Shown here: positions 23,711 to 35,925 of the stretch, piece by piece
Numbering within the stretch: position 1 is the first letter of the stretch
How the letters are laid out: every line of letters begins with the position of its first letter
From: Copromyces sp. CBS 386.78
Lineage: Eukaryota > Ascomycota > Sordariomycetes > Sordariales > Sordariaceae
Reading direction: 5' to 3'
Assembly (NCBI GenBank): GCA_030685235.1
Contig: MU839145.1
Location: forward strand, 186,001-250,000
DNA: 64,000 nucleotides
Notes under the pieces: generated by a model
The model's database searches: none
Told to the model about the DNA's origin: nothing
What the model saw: only the letters and a program-made list of their open reading frames with translations
Program-made: the position numbers and the translations under genes

Positions 23711-24862
23711 TTTTTCTGGTCATATCAGAGAAAAGGGAAGGAAAGGGAAGGGAAGGGGAAGAAGAAATAATTGAACCGGGTTTCGGATCAAAACAAAGTG
23801 TCTGTTGACTGTGCGTGACTGACTGACGTGACTGACTCTGCGTGCGTGGGTGCGTTCCTTCCCCATTACACCTTCCCTACCGCTCGGTCACTCTTTTCCA
23901 TCCGATCCGAGATGATCAGACACGGGCCGTCACCCAACCTGAACCTAACTAACCTCAACCGCTGATGGCCACTATATAAAGGATCCAATTAGTCCCCGCT
24001 TTCCAACAACAACCGCTTGGTCAGATGGCGCAGTGATCTATTGTTTGAGTCTCAAAAGTCAAAATCCATTATCTGTCTGGATCGGGAACGGTGTGCGAAG
24101 ACACGTAAAGGGGTCACGCACAACTTATTAGCCGGTCTACCTACATGGTATCTGGGAACACTCCAGTCTACAGAGAGTAACTAAATAGATTCAAACGGTT
24201 CACCAAAGGTCTGAATCAGCGGTCATTTCATTTCTTTTCTTTTAAATTTTTTAAAAATTCTCTTTTTTTTTTTTTTCCTTGGCTCTTTCCTTGATGGCCT
24301 TGAAAGGTGGTGCGTTCGAGCCAGTCGTTGGTAATCTTCTTTTGTCTTTTTTTTGAACTAACTTGAATACCATTAAATAAAAACGACGGATGTGTGACTG
24401 TGGTGTTCGTTCGTTTGGGTGAGGCGAGTTGGGAGGGAAATGGATCTGTCTGTATGCATGGGTTAGACTTAGGATGGGGATGAGTATAGTGGCAGTGTTT
24501 GTTCATAGGTTTACCTTTTGTATTATATACATGCCATTCGTCCAACATAGAACACATAGAATAAAGAGAAACGTGCACTTCATATAACCGATAAACATTA
24601 GTAGTGTATTTCTGCATGTCACCTGTTACCCACGCGTTTCTCATACGCGTACACACTAATCAACAAATCCAAACCATAGACAATGAGCCGATGAGAACCG
24701 GTTAGCTACTAACCACTTCTATTCGTTTTGTTCGTCTTCTTCCACCTTATCTGAAGCCTGTCCGCTTTTACCATGTAGACATTGTCCCTGCTTCACATAA
24801 TAAGCCAACATAGAAGCTAGCATCAACGATACCCAACCAATGTTACACTCACTATCACAGAA
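23711..24862. other. Intergenic region between phospholipase A2 and Nup85
   Basis: No gene is called. The right half is the expected 3' untranslated region of Nup85, which is transcribed leftwards. A minus-strand open frame of 142 codons (24228-24656) lies there, has no recognisable domain, and includes a run of lysines from a T-tract near 24262-24279. A TATAAAGG-like sequence at about 23972-23981 is followed by unassigned sequence; a tRNA-like match there was considered and rejected. Confidence 0.5.
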
Positions 24863-27800
24863 CTACCACAGCGCATTATCTGCATCAGCAAGCCACAGTC
24901 CCGCCAAATCCTTCGCCACACCCACTCTCAACCTCCGCATCACATCGTCGCCGGTAGTCTTGGACGGCATGTCCGCCCTCCAGTCCCAGCCGCGCTTGAC
25001 AGGGTTCATCTTGGCACCGCTGCCGACTAGTCCGCCCCTGAGCGAGTTCTTCAGCTGAGTCGCCACCATGGTACTGCCCGCCAGCACGAGGCTGCCGCTG
25101 GCATTCTTCTTGAGCATATCGGCGGGCGTGGATCCCTTGAGACCGCCAGGCGCTGAAGCAAGCACGATCTGCAGGAACTCCTCGCACGTGCTGCGGACGC
25201 GATCGCTGACAGCCTGGAGGTCTTCGATGGCCTTGAGGATGGTGTCGATCTGATCGAGGTTGAGGATGGGGAGGGCCTGCTGACCGAGGTGGACGTTGGT
25301 GTTGTCCGGGTTAGTGACAAAGGCAATGGCTTCGCCGAGGAGAGCGAGCAAGAAGTCCTCGCTGACGATGCCATCGCGCGTCTGGTCGAGGAGGCCGCCC
25401 CGGATGTTATCGTCGGAACTAGCGATGACGCTGACCAGAGCGGTGGCGGCCTGCTGCTTGCGCGCGAAGGGGGTGGCGTTGGGAAGGATGCTCTCGTCGT
25501 CACGGATAATGAAGTACTGGCGGAGCGAGGCGTAGCCACTGAGCATCTTACCGAGGAGTTCGGCGGCCTCGAGGTCTTGCTTGGCACATTGCTCGAGGGT
25601 ATCGTTGCGCTCGTTGAGGAGGCGGTGAAGCCAGTCATCGAGTTGTTCGTTTGGTGGGAAAGCTGTTGACTGGATGAGGGAGTATGAGATGAGGAGATTC
25701 ATAACCTCGCGGACCTTGTGCGGTTTGTGCGCGAGAGCAAAGTACCACATCGCTTCACCATAACGGTGAGAGTCGCGAGCGAGAATATCGGCATAGGTCT
25801 AAGCGAACGGTTAGCAAGTGTGGTCTTTTTTTGTCTGCCTTGACACCGAATACGTACTTCTACCACCTCTTCGGCATAAGGGATCATGCCGAGTTCATTC
25901 AAGAGCGACCAAGTCTTGTCAACCACCTCGTTCGAGTCCACGTGCAAGCTGTCGACGATATGCCTGACCAGGATTCCAATCATTTCCTCGGAACGCTCCT
26001 GCGAGTCCATACGGCCCAGTACGTGGATAGCTAGCTCCCAGCCGTCCCGAGACTCTCCGTTCATGTCCGCGATCGTTCCGATATCCTCATCTTCGGTCAG
26101 TTTTTGCGCATACTGAATAAGCGTGCTGTCCTTGATTCCGTCAACCTTGTCCGGTGCGGTGGGGTCGACTCCAAGCACATCCAGATCATCCTGATCGAGG
26201 CCCTCCATGAAAAACGCTCCTGGCTGGTGCTGCGGAAGCCATCCGCCCAACGAAGCAATCTCGGCAACCGCAGAGGCGATGGGAAGCGACCAGCCACGAA
26301 GCAGACCGATGAGACCCTTGACATTGTCCTCGAAAATACACGCAATTCCCACTTCCACAGGATTGTTGGAGTTGAGGTAAAAATCCTGCTCGACGGCCGC
26401 ATGGAAGGCATTGTTCAGCCTATCTAAGTAACTGTCCGTGCTTGCTGATTGGGAGGCCAGCGTGAGGGCTTGCGAGCGGGCCATGGAGAGCGGGTTTCCG
26501 AACTTATCGGCTCTCCTGTCATCCCACCAGGCAGTGAGACCGACCGTAGCCTCGCACCAGTCTTGCGCAGCATTGATGATAGCACTCTTTGACCCCAAGA
26601 CTATGTCGAAGATGATGTTCAGCTTTTCGTAGATCTCCCACGGAACCTGAGACTCAGCGCGTCTCGCCAGGCCGGCCATAGACTCGCGATTCCGCGTAGA
26701 CGAAACTGAGGCCGTAAAGTCGGAGAATGTAGAGTCGCCTAGCGTGCTATCGCGACCCTCGGCGAAGCGCCTGAGGTGGTCAAGTGCACCCCGAGTCCGA
26801 ACACGCCATAGAGTCCAGTCGCTGTTCCAAATGCCCCAGTTCTCATTATGTCCGGGGCAGTTCTCCAACATGGCAACCGTTTCGGCCGTGGCAAGCTGCA
26901 CACTCTCCAGGGCACGGTTGATGTACTTGTTTTCGCCGTTGTCCTTCTTAACTTTGTCCCACCCGGCTTGTCTCAGCAGTTTGGCCGCATCATCCACCTT
27001 ACCCCTAAGGAGGGCGACGAAGATAGCCTGCCAAAAGAGAGCGTGAGACGCCGGACTCGGCCTGTATCGTAGAATTTCTTCCGTCTGGCCGCTGTAAACA
27101 TTGTGATACAAGTCTAACCACTTGAACAGTGTCTCAGGCAAAGGCGTAGGCCTAGTACGTCCCGTGTTGTCTTCGTACCGTTCGTGGTGGACATGTAGCG
27201 CCAGGTTGGCCAGGTAGGTCGCTTTCTCGAGTGGGGAGGTGTTGGGGCCGGGTCCAATCTCGACCGTGTGCTCTTCGTCGGGTTGGGGGAAGTCGTTGAT
27301 GGCTCTCTTCCAGAGGTCAGTAAGTTCACCAGCAACATGGGCGAGCGCCTCGTCAAGCTTCTCCTCATCCTCTTCTTCGCCAACACCTTCATCATACAGA
27401 CGCGTAATAAGCCTCTCGGTATTTAGGATCATCTCTCCGGGCTCGATGAGGGACGCGGTGCCCATGTGTGTGTAGACATCCTTGGCGAGGGCAGCGAATC
27501 TAAGATCGCGTATCCGAGGTCCAGACTGCGCAACAGAGGCGCGGAAGATGCCCGCGGCTTCCTTCCGGACACGTTCCATTGCAGCTGGAGTGTTGAGCAT
27601 CATCAGACCGGAGTCGTCATCGCCCATTTCTAGCTCGCCGCCAGGGGCGCCGCTCATAAACATGGAGCTGTCATCCAAGTCGTAGGTGTCGTCGAATGGC
27701 AGGCCAAATGTGCCTGACCGGTTAGGCTTGACTTCCTGCTGGCTCGTCTCTGTCTCGTCTTCATCGTCGTTATACATGACTGCTTGGCCAAGTCTCGATG

Positions 27801-28035
27801 GTTGGAGAGGTCCTCTTGTAGATGGGGCGCCGGGCCGTTTCTGCGCGCGCTGCTGAGCGAACAAGGGCTTTTGTGGGGTTGAAGCGAATGACGATCCGGA
27901 GGGATTGAAAAAATTGGTGCTGGAATTCAGCGTTCCTCTGCCCGAGAAGGCCATGGTGGCGGGGATGATGGGTAGGCGCAGAGAAGGCGGGCCGGCAGAA
28001 TTCGTTAGAGATGGTCGACCGTCAAGGTTGGGCAA
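24863..28035 (-). CDS. NUP85: Nucleoporin Nup85, Y-complex scaffold
   Basis: Two exons on the minus strand, 28035-25858 and 25798-24863, join across a 59-bp intron (GTACGT...TTAG) to give 1037 residues. Splicing restores the conserved stretch AEEVVE-TYADILARDSHRYGEA. The first 170 residues are low-complexity with several basic and Ser/Pro stretches. The rest is alpha-helical and resembles Nup85, including a Trp-rich segment (NWGIWNSDWTLWRVR) and the C-terminal WYFALAHKPHKV region. Nup85 is a structural member of the Y-shaped Nup84/Nup107 subcomplex that coats the nuclear pore membrane. The start at 28035 is the longest choice; a Met at 27954 (MAFSGRG) is also possible. A 61-codon upstream frame (28207-28022) overlaps the start in another phase. 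Confidence 0.82.
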
Positions 28036-29156
28036 CGAGCTCCAACCGGTTGAGGTTTACGTTCTTGGTGCGGATGATGGCGTAGAGATGCCCGATATTT
28101 TGCCGCTGTTTGAGACGGGTCAAAGTCGGGACCTCTAAGGACTGATTCGTTGGTTTAGGTAGGTGAGTCGCTTTGTTGTTCTTTGCTGGAAGTTCGTCAA
28201 TTCGCACTATTTTAGGTTGATAGTCGCGAGCCGTTATGATTCGTCAGAGGCGCCAATGATACGGCGCTTTTAGTGGGATGATTTTGTCCACCTCTGTTCG
28301 TGATGATATTGTTTCTCCCAATGCCGGTCGAAGGGTATGTGGTCGTGGTGATGGTTGTGGGTGGTAAGGTAGTCTGATGCGGGCAACCTGATATGTATGT
28401 TGATCTTGGGAAGCTCCAACAAAGCGGGAGCTGTTACTGCCGGCCTGCAAGCCTGGCTCTGGCACTGACGCGACTTTTTTCTGGGGACACTGCGCGACGC
28501 GGCATCTTCCGGCAACCTTCAACAGTTCCAGTTCCATAGGCTAGGTAACTTACATACAATTACGGATATAATACGGTATGGTAATTTCGTTTAATCGCGA
28601 CCGTGATACCGCTTCGACTCGCTCGATTTGTTTTTGCTCAAACAGGTGTAGCGCCGGGTATAACTGGTTTCGACCAATCTACTGGTGAGCTGATGCGGGT
28701 CGCAAGGTTTCTCGGATTCGATCCAGTGACAGGATTGGCTTGAGTAAAAACAAATCGAGTGAGTGGAAGCGGTATTCACACAGGCCCGTGAGAACGACGA
28801 GATCGAAGACTTTTCAACTGCTACTCGTTCCGGGCTAAAAAGACGACTCAATATCTCCTTGATACTAATCCTTTCGCTACCTGCCATTGCCTCACTAAGC
28901 CCCGTACAGCATGGCAAAATGTACCGTCTGCACCCCGTTCCCATCCCAATTGTTCTTGAAATACATGGCGACATTAGGGATATACGTCTTGGATGATGAC
29001 TTTGAAACCACACAAAAAATCAAAAGAAAGAAAGAAAGACAAACAGGGGGTGGAGATATCCTTCTTCCAAGTGAGTACTGGACGTAAAGCGAGGCTGAAG
29101 GTGTTAAATACGTAGCCAGATCACAGATGATCCCCGGATGGGTTCTTCAAAATCGC
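28036..29156. other. Intergenic region with a long inverted repeat
   Basis: This is upstream DNA of Nup85 and downstream DNA of the SH3-SAM-PH gene, both on the minus strand. Open frames of 60-140 codons on both strands have no recognisable content. The notable structure is the inverted repeat at 28603-28779, listed separately. A purine-rich AAAGAAAG run lies at about 29020-29040. Confidence 0.6.
28603..28779. repeat. Inverted repeat, 40-bp arms with about 97-nt loop
   Basis: The left arm 28603-28642 and right arm 28740-28779 are inverted copies. The core reads TTGAGYAAAAACAAATCGAG when both arms are oriented the same way. Only a few positions differ, mostly transitions, with one extra T near the outer edge. 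The loop contains two B-box-like strings (GGTTTCGACC, GGATTCGATCC) and a small inner hairpin (ACTGG/CCAGT). It could be a remnant of a small non-autonomous element or a structured transcript; no flanking duplication was identified. Confidence 0.75.
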
Positions 29157-32100
29157 CTAAGCGCTCTGGGGAACCGATCCATCCTTCTCATCAAACCCCA
29201 ATCCACCCTCGTCAATGTGAGGAAGTCCCAGCTTCTCAAATCCCGCAACTCCGCTGTCCGCCTCCTTGTAGCTAATGCCTAGGCCATTTTGCTTCTTTGC
29301 AGCCATCTTTTTGTCGTCACCAGTATTGTCTTCACTAGCCTCCACCAAATTCATCAATGCTGGTGGCCTGTGACGCATCTGGCGTGCCTTGGTGAGTGAG
29401 ATAGTTTTCTGCTGGTACGTCGTCGTGATCGGTTGGGTATCATCGCGATCGATAGTCGCCTTCATGAGAGCCGCCATCCACAGGCGACCCTGTTTGATGT
29501 TGGGGACAGCAAAGTAGTGGACTGTTGGCTTTGTGAAGTTCACTGCTCGCGAGAGACCGGCTCGTGGTGGAACAAGCTTGAAGATGAACATCTGATCCCC
29601 CTCTTCCGTTGGATCCCGCTCTGCGTCCGCGTCCGCGAGCGTCTGGACATGGCTTCCAGCTGGGATTGCTGGGGAGTTACTAGCCCCCATCAGTGTCGCA
29701 TGGAAGCCAGTGAGGCGCTCATTGTCCGCCGGGAGTACCCGATGGAAGGAAATATCAATCAGACCTTTCTCTTCTTGATCGTCTTCAGAATAATAGTACG
29801 CAAGGCGTCTACCCTTGAGAACAAAGAGTCGCGGCTTCCATGTGGTCATCAGGTTGGCGCTCCTCTTCTTCATCCATCCACTATAGTCCGCATCCTTGAC
29901 TGCTTCTCGCGGGCTCATCTTTTGTAAACCACGGGTATAAGCACTTGTCTCCTTTTTGGTCTTCTTCCGGTTTGCTGCTTGTTTCGCTGCCTCGGCAGCG
30001 GTTGCTACGGTGCTCAAACTCTTGGCAGTCTCCTGGTCAAGGTCCAAACTTCGGCCGGCCGAGGGGGTGGTGGAACCGGTGCGGGTTGGCGAATAAATTG
30101 AGGAATCCTTAGGCGGCGTGTCGACTGGCGACGCCACTTTTGCTCGTTCGGTACCCGTGATCGCGTCTGAGGCGGCTCGTAGCCCACCGAAGCCGTTCTT
30201 TAGCATGCCGGCCATATTAAAGTCCGGGTGGTTGACTTGGCTCAGGCGTTTAAGGGCGGATCTGGGAGAGGATCTGTTTTGCTCCGGAGATCCCTCGAGT
30301 TTAGTAACCGTAGGGGGGTTGCGATCGCTGGAGAGACGGGCTGATTCCATGGTAGCCGTGGAAGCTGTGCGCCTAACCAACCCGTAGTATTTCTGTGCAG
30401 TGGGTATGATGCCAACTGCTTCCCGGGAGGAATCAATGCTGCCTAACCGTGACTGTCTGGAAAGCGTTGTAGCGCTCCGCACACGCTGCTCTTCTGTGTA
30501 GCTCGTCTTTGGCGATTCCGCGAGACCGGGCACCTTGCTCTCGCGCTTCTTCAATACGTTTCGCTGCCGAGGATCAGCATCGGTGCCTGAGAAGTAGCCT
30601 CGATCCAAGTCTACTGCCGAATCCTGGATCTCAGGTTCTTGAACAGCCAGACTATCTTGTTGCCCGGCCGAGGACTGCGGGCAGTTAAGGTTGCCTGCAC
30701 TGCCCAGCGTCCAGTTTCGGTCGAAAGACGGTTGCTTCTTGTGAGGCACATCTGTTCCGTGCAACGTTCCACCCGCGACTTTAGGGGTGGCCGGGGATGC
30801 TCCTGCTAGACGGAAATCAGTCGAGGAATGGCGACGGGAGTGGTGCAAGTCTCTTATGTCTGCAGCGGAGGGTCTCTTTTCGTGGAACATACGGTTTGGG
30901 CTCTCCATCAAAGGAGAGACTGGAGACACGGGCTGGACAGGGTCCATTTTGGGGGTTTCCGACGAGCGTTTCGTCTGGACTGACAGAGATTGGCTGGTGT
31001 TGGAAGAGTACCGCAAAGTCGACCCCGTAATAGTCGACCCTGTGAGGGTGTTCGTCCTGCTGCGCATATTTCCTTGTACATCAGACCCGACCTCGCTCCC
31101 ATACGTCTGGCTGAGCACGCGCGAGCCTGGCCCCTGCCCGTTGACCTCATCCTGTAGGTTTTTGATCTTCTGCCAAGTTTTTAGCCGTCTCCCCACAGAC
31201 CCCAGATCAAAGGCTTTGATGAATAACGATGTTTGATCCATCCCGAGGATGACCTCTCCTGTGATCTCCTGGTCACGGAACACCTCACAGTGGTGCTTCT
31301 CCACTCCTGCCGTAAACAAGTATTCGGCAACTTGATCGGCGGACCAGGATTCAACCTCGCTTCGTGAATGATTTCCTTCTTCCTCCTCGTCTGTTTCCTC
31401 GCCTTGGATGTATGAGACACGGTTGCCTATATGCGAGCTGTATTCGCTACCAGAATCTCCGGTGTTTCGAAGGGCTCCGTTGCTTTGCGGCGAGTTCAGA
31501 TCCGTAATATGTTCGTCGATAACATTCAGAGTCTCGTGTAGGACGTGACTGTCGGTGCTAGCGCCGGGACGTCCGCTGCCCCCTGTTGGCAAACTAGTGC
31601 TGAGATACGAATGCGCAGGGCCGTCGGGTGCTGAAGCTGGTTTGAAGGCGCTCAACGGTAAAGTTGCATGGGCCGTCTTGTTGAAGTTTCCGAAAGAGTA
31701 AGTGGGGTTTGCTGTTTGCTCGTTGACAATTTCGGCCAGCGGCGAGAGAACAGGCTTTTGGAGGGATGGGCTGCTCGAATGGGGCTTGGGTGCAGGACGC
31801 GTATATACTGTAGGGCGAAATCAGTTACAGCACAATACTTGAGGCCGTTTGCCATGCAGCTGTTTTGTGGCTTATACAGAGGACGGGGTATATATACCTT
31901 CTGGGAAGAGACCACTGTTGCCATTTACCAGATGTTTTCCCAAGAACCAGCCGTCACCAAACTCGTCATCCCGCTCGATTAGTTCCACACGGTCACCCTT
32001 GGTTAAGCTCAACTCGTCCGAGCTACGGGCTTGGAAGTCGTCTGTGGGATATGCAGGTCAGCCTTTTTATGTATCTCAAGTTTGCGACAGCGTCGACGCT

Positions 32101-32272
32101 ACGTGGCGCGATCTGTTGGCTTGTTCGAAACACCGACAAGCCCCGAAGGAAAAAAAAGATATCCCTTGATGAAGCTGCACTGTGTCAAGCTATGACTGGA
32201 AGAGAAAACGAACTTACGGATGACCACCAGAATGTCGCCCACATCGGGCTTGTTGGAACCTGGCGCAGCCAT
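29157..32272 (-). CDS. SH3-SAM-PH polarity scaffold (Boi1/Boi2/Pob1-like)
   Basis: Three exons on the minus strand, 32272-32218, 32041-31898 and 31807-29157, give 949 residues. Splice sites are GTAAGT/CACAG and GTATAT/TACAG, and both junctions keep frame (VVI-HDFQARS; LFPE-VYTRPAP). An N-terminal SH3 domain spans about 15-66 (DELSLTKGDRVELIE, WFLGKHL, GLFPE). A SAM domain lies at about 218-282 (VESWSADQVAEYLF). A PH domain lies at about 710-850 (SGWMKKRS, WKPRLFVLKGRRLAYYY). The linkers are Ser/Pro-rich. This order matches budding yeast Boi1/Boi2 and fission yeast Pob1, which bind membrane lipids and Rho-type GTPase/formin partners and link polarity to exocytosis at growing tips. The role in hyphal tip growth is inferred from those homologues. 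Confidence 0.88.
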
Positions 32273-34848
32273 CTTCAACCTTTAGTGATTGCTCAATTCC
32301 CGCACTCGTCTGTTGCGATACGGAAAGTGTAAGCGTCGACAAACAAAACCCCATCAAATATTGTGCAGAGTGCGACTCGATGTCAATGTGGGTCGAGGCC
32401 AATCGGAGTGGGCAATCGGAAGGTGAATTAAGGTCAAATTCAAAAGTGGAAGTCCAGACAGGTCGAGGCCGTGCAAGAACTCTTGGTCGCGACAGGAAAG
32501 CGCGAGAGTCCAGATTACGATATGTACTTGGCGGAAATGGCAGCTTTGGCTGGTTGAAGAATTGGTCTTTTAGGAGCACTCTCTTCGTTCTATGTCCATC
32601 ATTCGATCAACCTGGTTGCGGAGGGGCCTTGAACGAGGGCGCAAGCGGTAGAGTAGGAGCTGTATGCAGATCCCAGATTCGCGCAAGTTGTCGTAGACGG
32701 GTATACGAGAAAGACCGGATCAGATTCGATGTCTTTCGAACAGTCGCAGGCGGAAGGGCTTCGGATCGTGAAGTGGGCAAAGGCGTGTGCAATTCGTTAC
32801 CGAGGCTGGTTTCCTTCGAATATACCGCAAAGGCAAAAGTCTTTCTGGGATCAGCGTATGTGAAATATGTAGACTGGCCGCGATTGCGATAGTGGTCGGG
32901 CGAGGCGGATAAGGTATGGTGGTGGACAATAGCAGGAGGCGGGTTGTCGTGCACCACAGGACGATGGCGACGGCGACGATAAAAGCGACAGCAACGGCGA
33001 CGGGTAGCGGACTCGAGGGACGGGGGGAAGGGCCCCAGGATGTCGTGTCTCGAGGAAGCGAGAAAAGATTAGAGCAAATAGGACAGCTAAGCGGAAGCCC
33101 ACACAGCGTAACACAAGAGCGAAACCGTTGGCTATCGAGGCTCGAGTGGCTGCTTGGGCCAAAGTAAGCCAAAGTGTGGTTGAGGTCGAGGTTGCGCGCC
33201 TCGCGATCGGGAGGGAAGGGATTCGAGGGAGGGTGGCAGAAAGCGAGCTCGACAGAGCCTGAACTATGTGAAGCTGAAAAAGGACGTCGTCGCAAGTTTA
33301 GAGTAAGTTCCAGGGAATGGAATGGTAGGCTAGGAAAAAGTCACAATCACGCCTGGTCCTGGAAGCCAGAGAATGGGCACGATGGGGTCGTCCGCCTTTG
33401 GGGGCGCCAATGAGGTTTCAACGCGGGCCAGACGAGCGGCCGGAATGCGATGGTGATTGGGCCGCTGGGCATCCACGGGGGTGCTTGTCATGGATCACCC
33501 GCCTCACTCGTCTGTGGTGGGCTCGGTGGGATCGCTGACAGTTGTTGCGGGTAAAACCACTCAGCTGGAGAGGAGTCTACAGAATAGCGTTGCTCGCGTG
33601 GCTTTTCGTCCCGCCATTGGAGACGAAGCGGCAGGTACAGCTAGGTATTCTTCACAGTTCACGATACTTGAAGAAGCAGCATCCCCTGTCAACGCAAAAA
33701 GGCTCCAGGTCCTTCCTTCCCCTTAATACTGCCCATCATGTCAGACATGTCCACCCTCTCCACCATTCTTTTGCCGGCTGTTCCAAGACTTCTTCAATGT
33801 CACGGTACATATACGCCAGGGCAAAGCCGACCGAGTAATAACACCGTCCATACGGTAATCAGCGAAAGTGGCATCCCTTCAATCATGGGATTCTCCGCTA
33901 CTTACCTATCCTCCTCCACGGATGGAACTGCCGCTCGTGTACAACTCACTGGAGTCCTCTTTTCTTCCATCAATGGACACAACAACGCATCACATTACAC
34001 TATCGGGTTCCCAGTCCGAAGGCGGTTTATTGGCTTGAAACTCCATGCTAGCAACGCTTCAAGTTAGGTAGCATAGAGTCCGGCGCATAGTACCTAATCC
34101 GTATGCACATCCAAGGTAACCCTGGGAGGGATCAGAAGCGCCACCAACCCACCACGGATTGTCCACCAGGAATGCGAGGCATTGGCGGAGGGGTAGGTAG
34201 TGAACACCCTTTTTTTTTTTTTTTGCGGGTGTGCTTCTCAATCGGAATACCTATCACTCTGGTGCAAGTTGCTTCAGTCTCATTTAGAGTTTGCGCCATT
34301 GAAGATATGCCAATTTTAACACTGTTCACGTGTCTCTAACAGCGATGTGCAGCATGGAAAAACAACAGCGTTCGGAAGGACGGGAGCACCCACTATTTTT
34401 GTACACACACTCAATTCCCCCGCAACGGGTCTTTGTCCTTTTCAGTGGTCCGATGTGGCTCCCGGCGCCGGCGTCGGTTCTTCAACGTCACGCCTTGGTT
34501 CTTGGCCGTGCCATCGCTTCTTTACCCGACCGTTTAACGGCCGCTGGGTTGCTGGGTTGCTGCTGCAGCTGAGCCTCGGTAACTTTGACAACGTATCAGT
34601 CAACAACTCCTCCCTATTTGCCTAGGTTACCATCAAGATGCAGCTCAAGATCTACAACAATCATCTGGGTCATCATTATAACTCTTTAAACATTATTCCA
34701 ATTCGACTTTTCTACGGTTGAGAACTATACGTTTATCTATCCATCTTCTCCCATCATCCCACCCAATTGTGACATATTCGTCCCGTCGTGTCCAATTCTG
34801 AGACGTCCCTCAATCATCTTCCAGAAGAACGACCACAAATCAGCCAAG
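32273..34848. other. Divergent intergenic region, 2.6 kb
   Basis: It separates the minus-strand SH3-SAM-PH gene from the plus-strand isomerase gene and should contain both promoters and long 5' leaders. Visible features are a GCGACGGCGACG-type trinucleotide stretch (about 32960-33005) and a T homopolymer (about 34209-34224). Many open frames occur on both strands (the largest 191 codons at 32720-33295 minus, and a 109-codon one at 33738-34067 plus), but none has a recognisable domain. Confidence 0.55.
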
Positions 34849-35891
34849 ATGGCTCAACAACAACTCAAAGGATACACATCCTACAAGCACTTCAACGTGA
34901 TCTCGGCGGGCCCTGACTTCGTCGCCCACGTCGAGATCAACCGGCCCGCCAAGCTCAACGCCTTCTTCGAGGCCATGTGGCTGGAGCTGGGCGCGATCTT
35001 CCGGCAGTTGTCGTCCGATCCGGAGGTGCGGGCCGTGGTCCTCTCGGGCGCCGGCGACCGGGGTTTCACGGCGGGTTTGGATATCCACGCGGCCAGCTCG
35101 AACAACCAGCTGCAGTCGGGCGACGCCCCCGACGTTGGGCGCAAGGCGGCTCAGCTGAGACGGTACATTACTGAGTTCCAGGATAGCATTTCGGCTATTG
35201 AGTTGTGCGAGAAACGTATGTATTGAACGTATCTGGTTGTCACACTGTGTTTCTCATAGATGTACATATGACGATAGTGAAACGATGAACCTCATGTGCT
35301 AACCTACAAACCCCCCAAAGCCGTCATCGTCGTCCTCCACGCCATCTCCCTCGGCCTCGCCATTGACATCGCCTGCGCTGCCGACATCCGCCTCTGCACG
35401 CGCGACGTCCGGCTGGCCGTCAAGGAGGTCGACATCGGCCTGGCCGCCGACATTGGCACCCTTTCGCGGCTGCCCAAGGCCGTCGGCAACTTCTCGTGGG
35501 TGAAGGAGGTGTGCTTGTCGGCCAGAGAGTTCGGCGCGGCCGAGGCGGAACAGGTCGGCTTCGTCAGCCACGTCCTCGACAGCAAGGCGGCTGCCATGGA
35601 TCAGGCCGTCAAGCTGGCGGGCTTGATCGCGGGAAAGAGCCCGATTGCTGTGCAGGGAACTAAGGAGTTGCTGAACCACGCTAGGGATCACTCCGTTGCT
35701 GAGAGTACGTTTCTTCTCTTCTTCGCCATTCACTTTTTTGCACTTGTTATTTTGAAGGTTGAACTGACACTATTGATACAGGCTTGCGGTATACCACCGT
35801 CTGGAACTCGGCTGCTTTGCAATCAAGAGATATGATGGATGCGCTATCGGCTAGCGTGCAGAAGAAGAAGCCCGTTTTTTCCAAGCTCTGA
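34849..35891 (+). CDS. Peroxisomal delta3,5-delta2,4-dienoyl-CoA isomerase-like protein
   Basis: Three exons, 34849-35215, 35321-35704 and 35782-35891, give 286 residues. Introns are GTATGT...AAAG (with GCTAAC as likely branch site at 35298-35303) and GTACGT...ACAG. The protein is a crotonase-fold enzyme. Asp138, Glu158 and Asp166 have the same spacing (20 and 8) as the catalytic residues Asp176, Glu196 and Asp204 described for mammalian ECH1, in the context KEVDIGLAADIG. The residues around 75-83 (GFTAGLDIH) would form part of the oxyanion hole. The C-terminus SKL is a type 1 peroxisomal targeting signal. The likely role is isomerising dienoyl-CoA intermediates in beta-oxidation of unsaturated fatty acids. 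Its stop codon lies 34 bp from the stop of the convergent Tfb5 gene. Confidence 0.9.
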
Positions 35892-35925
35892 CGGGAGCAA
35901 CCAGTTGTAAGGGCGTTGGCGACTC

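Noticed and set aside
24018..24075. tRNA-like stretch: A-box-like TGGCGCAGTGA followed by a weak B-box-like AGTCAAAATCC
   Set aside because: The boxes are about 31 bases apart, shorter than in a tRNA, no acceptor stem pairs, and the B-box match is poor.
24228..24656. 142-codon minus-strand open frame
   Set aside because: It lies in the expected 3' untranslated region of Nup85, includes homopolymer-derived lysines and has no domain content.
28681..28728. Possible tRNA in the loop of the inverted repeat (ACTGG/CCAGT stem, GGATTCGATCC)
   Set aside because: Only 48 bases between the stem halves, too short for a tRNA, and no anticodon arm is evident.
33738..34067. 109-codon plus-strand open frame in the divergent intergenic region
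   Set aside because: No recognisable domain, no splice support, and many overlapping frames of similar length occur in this region.
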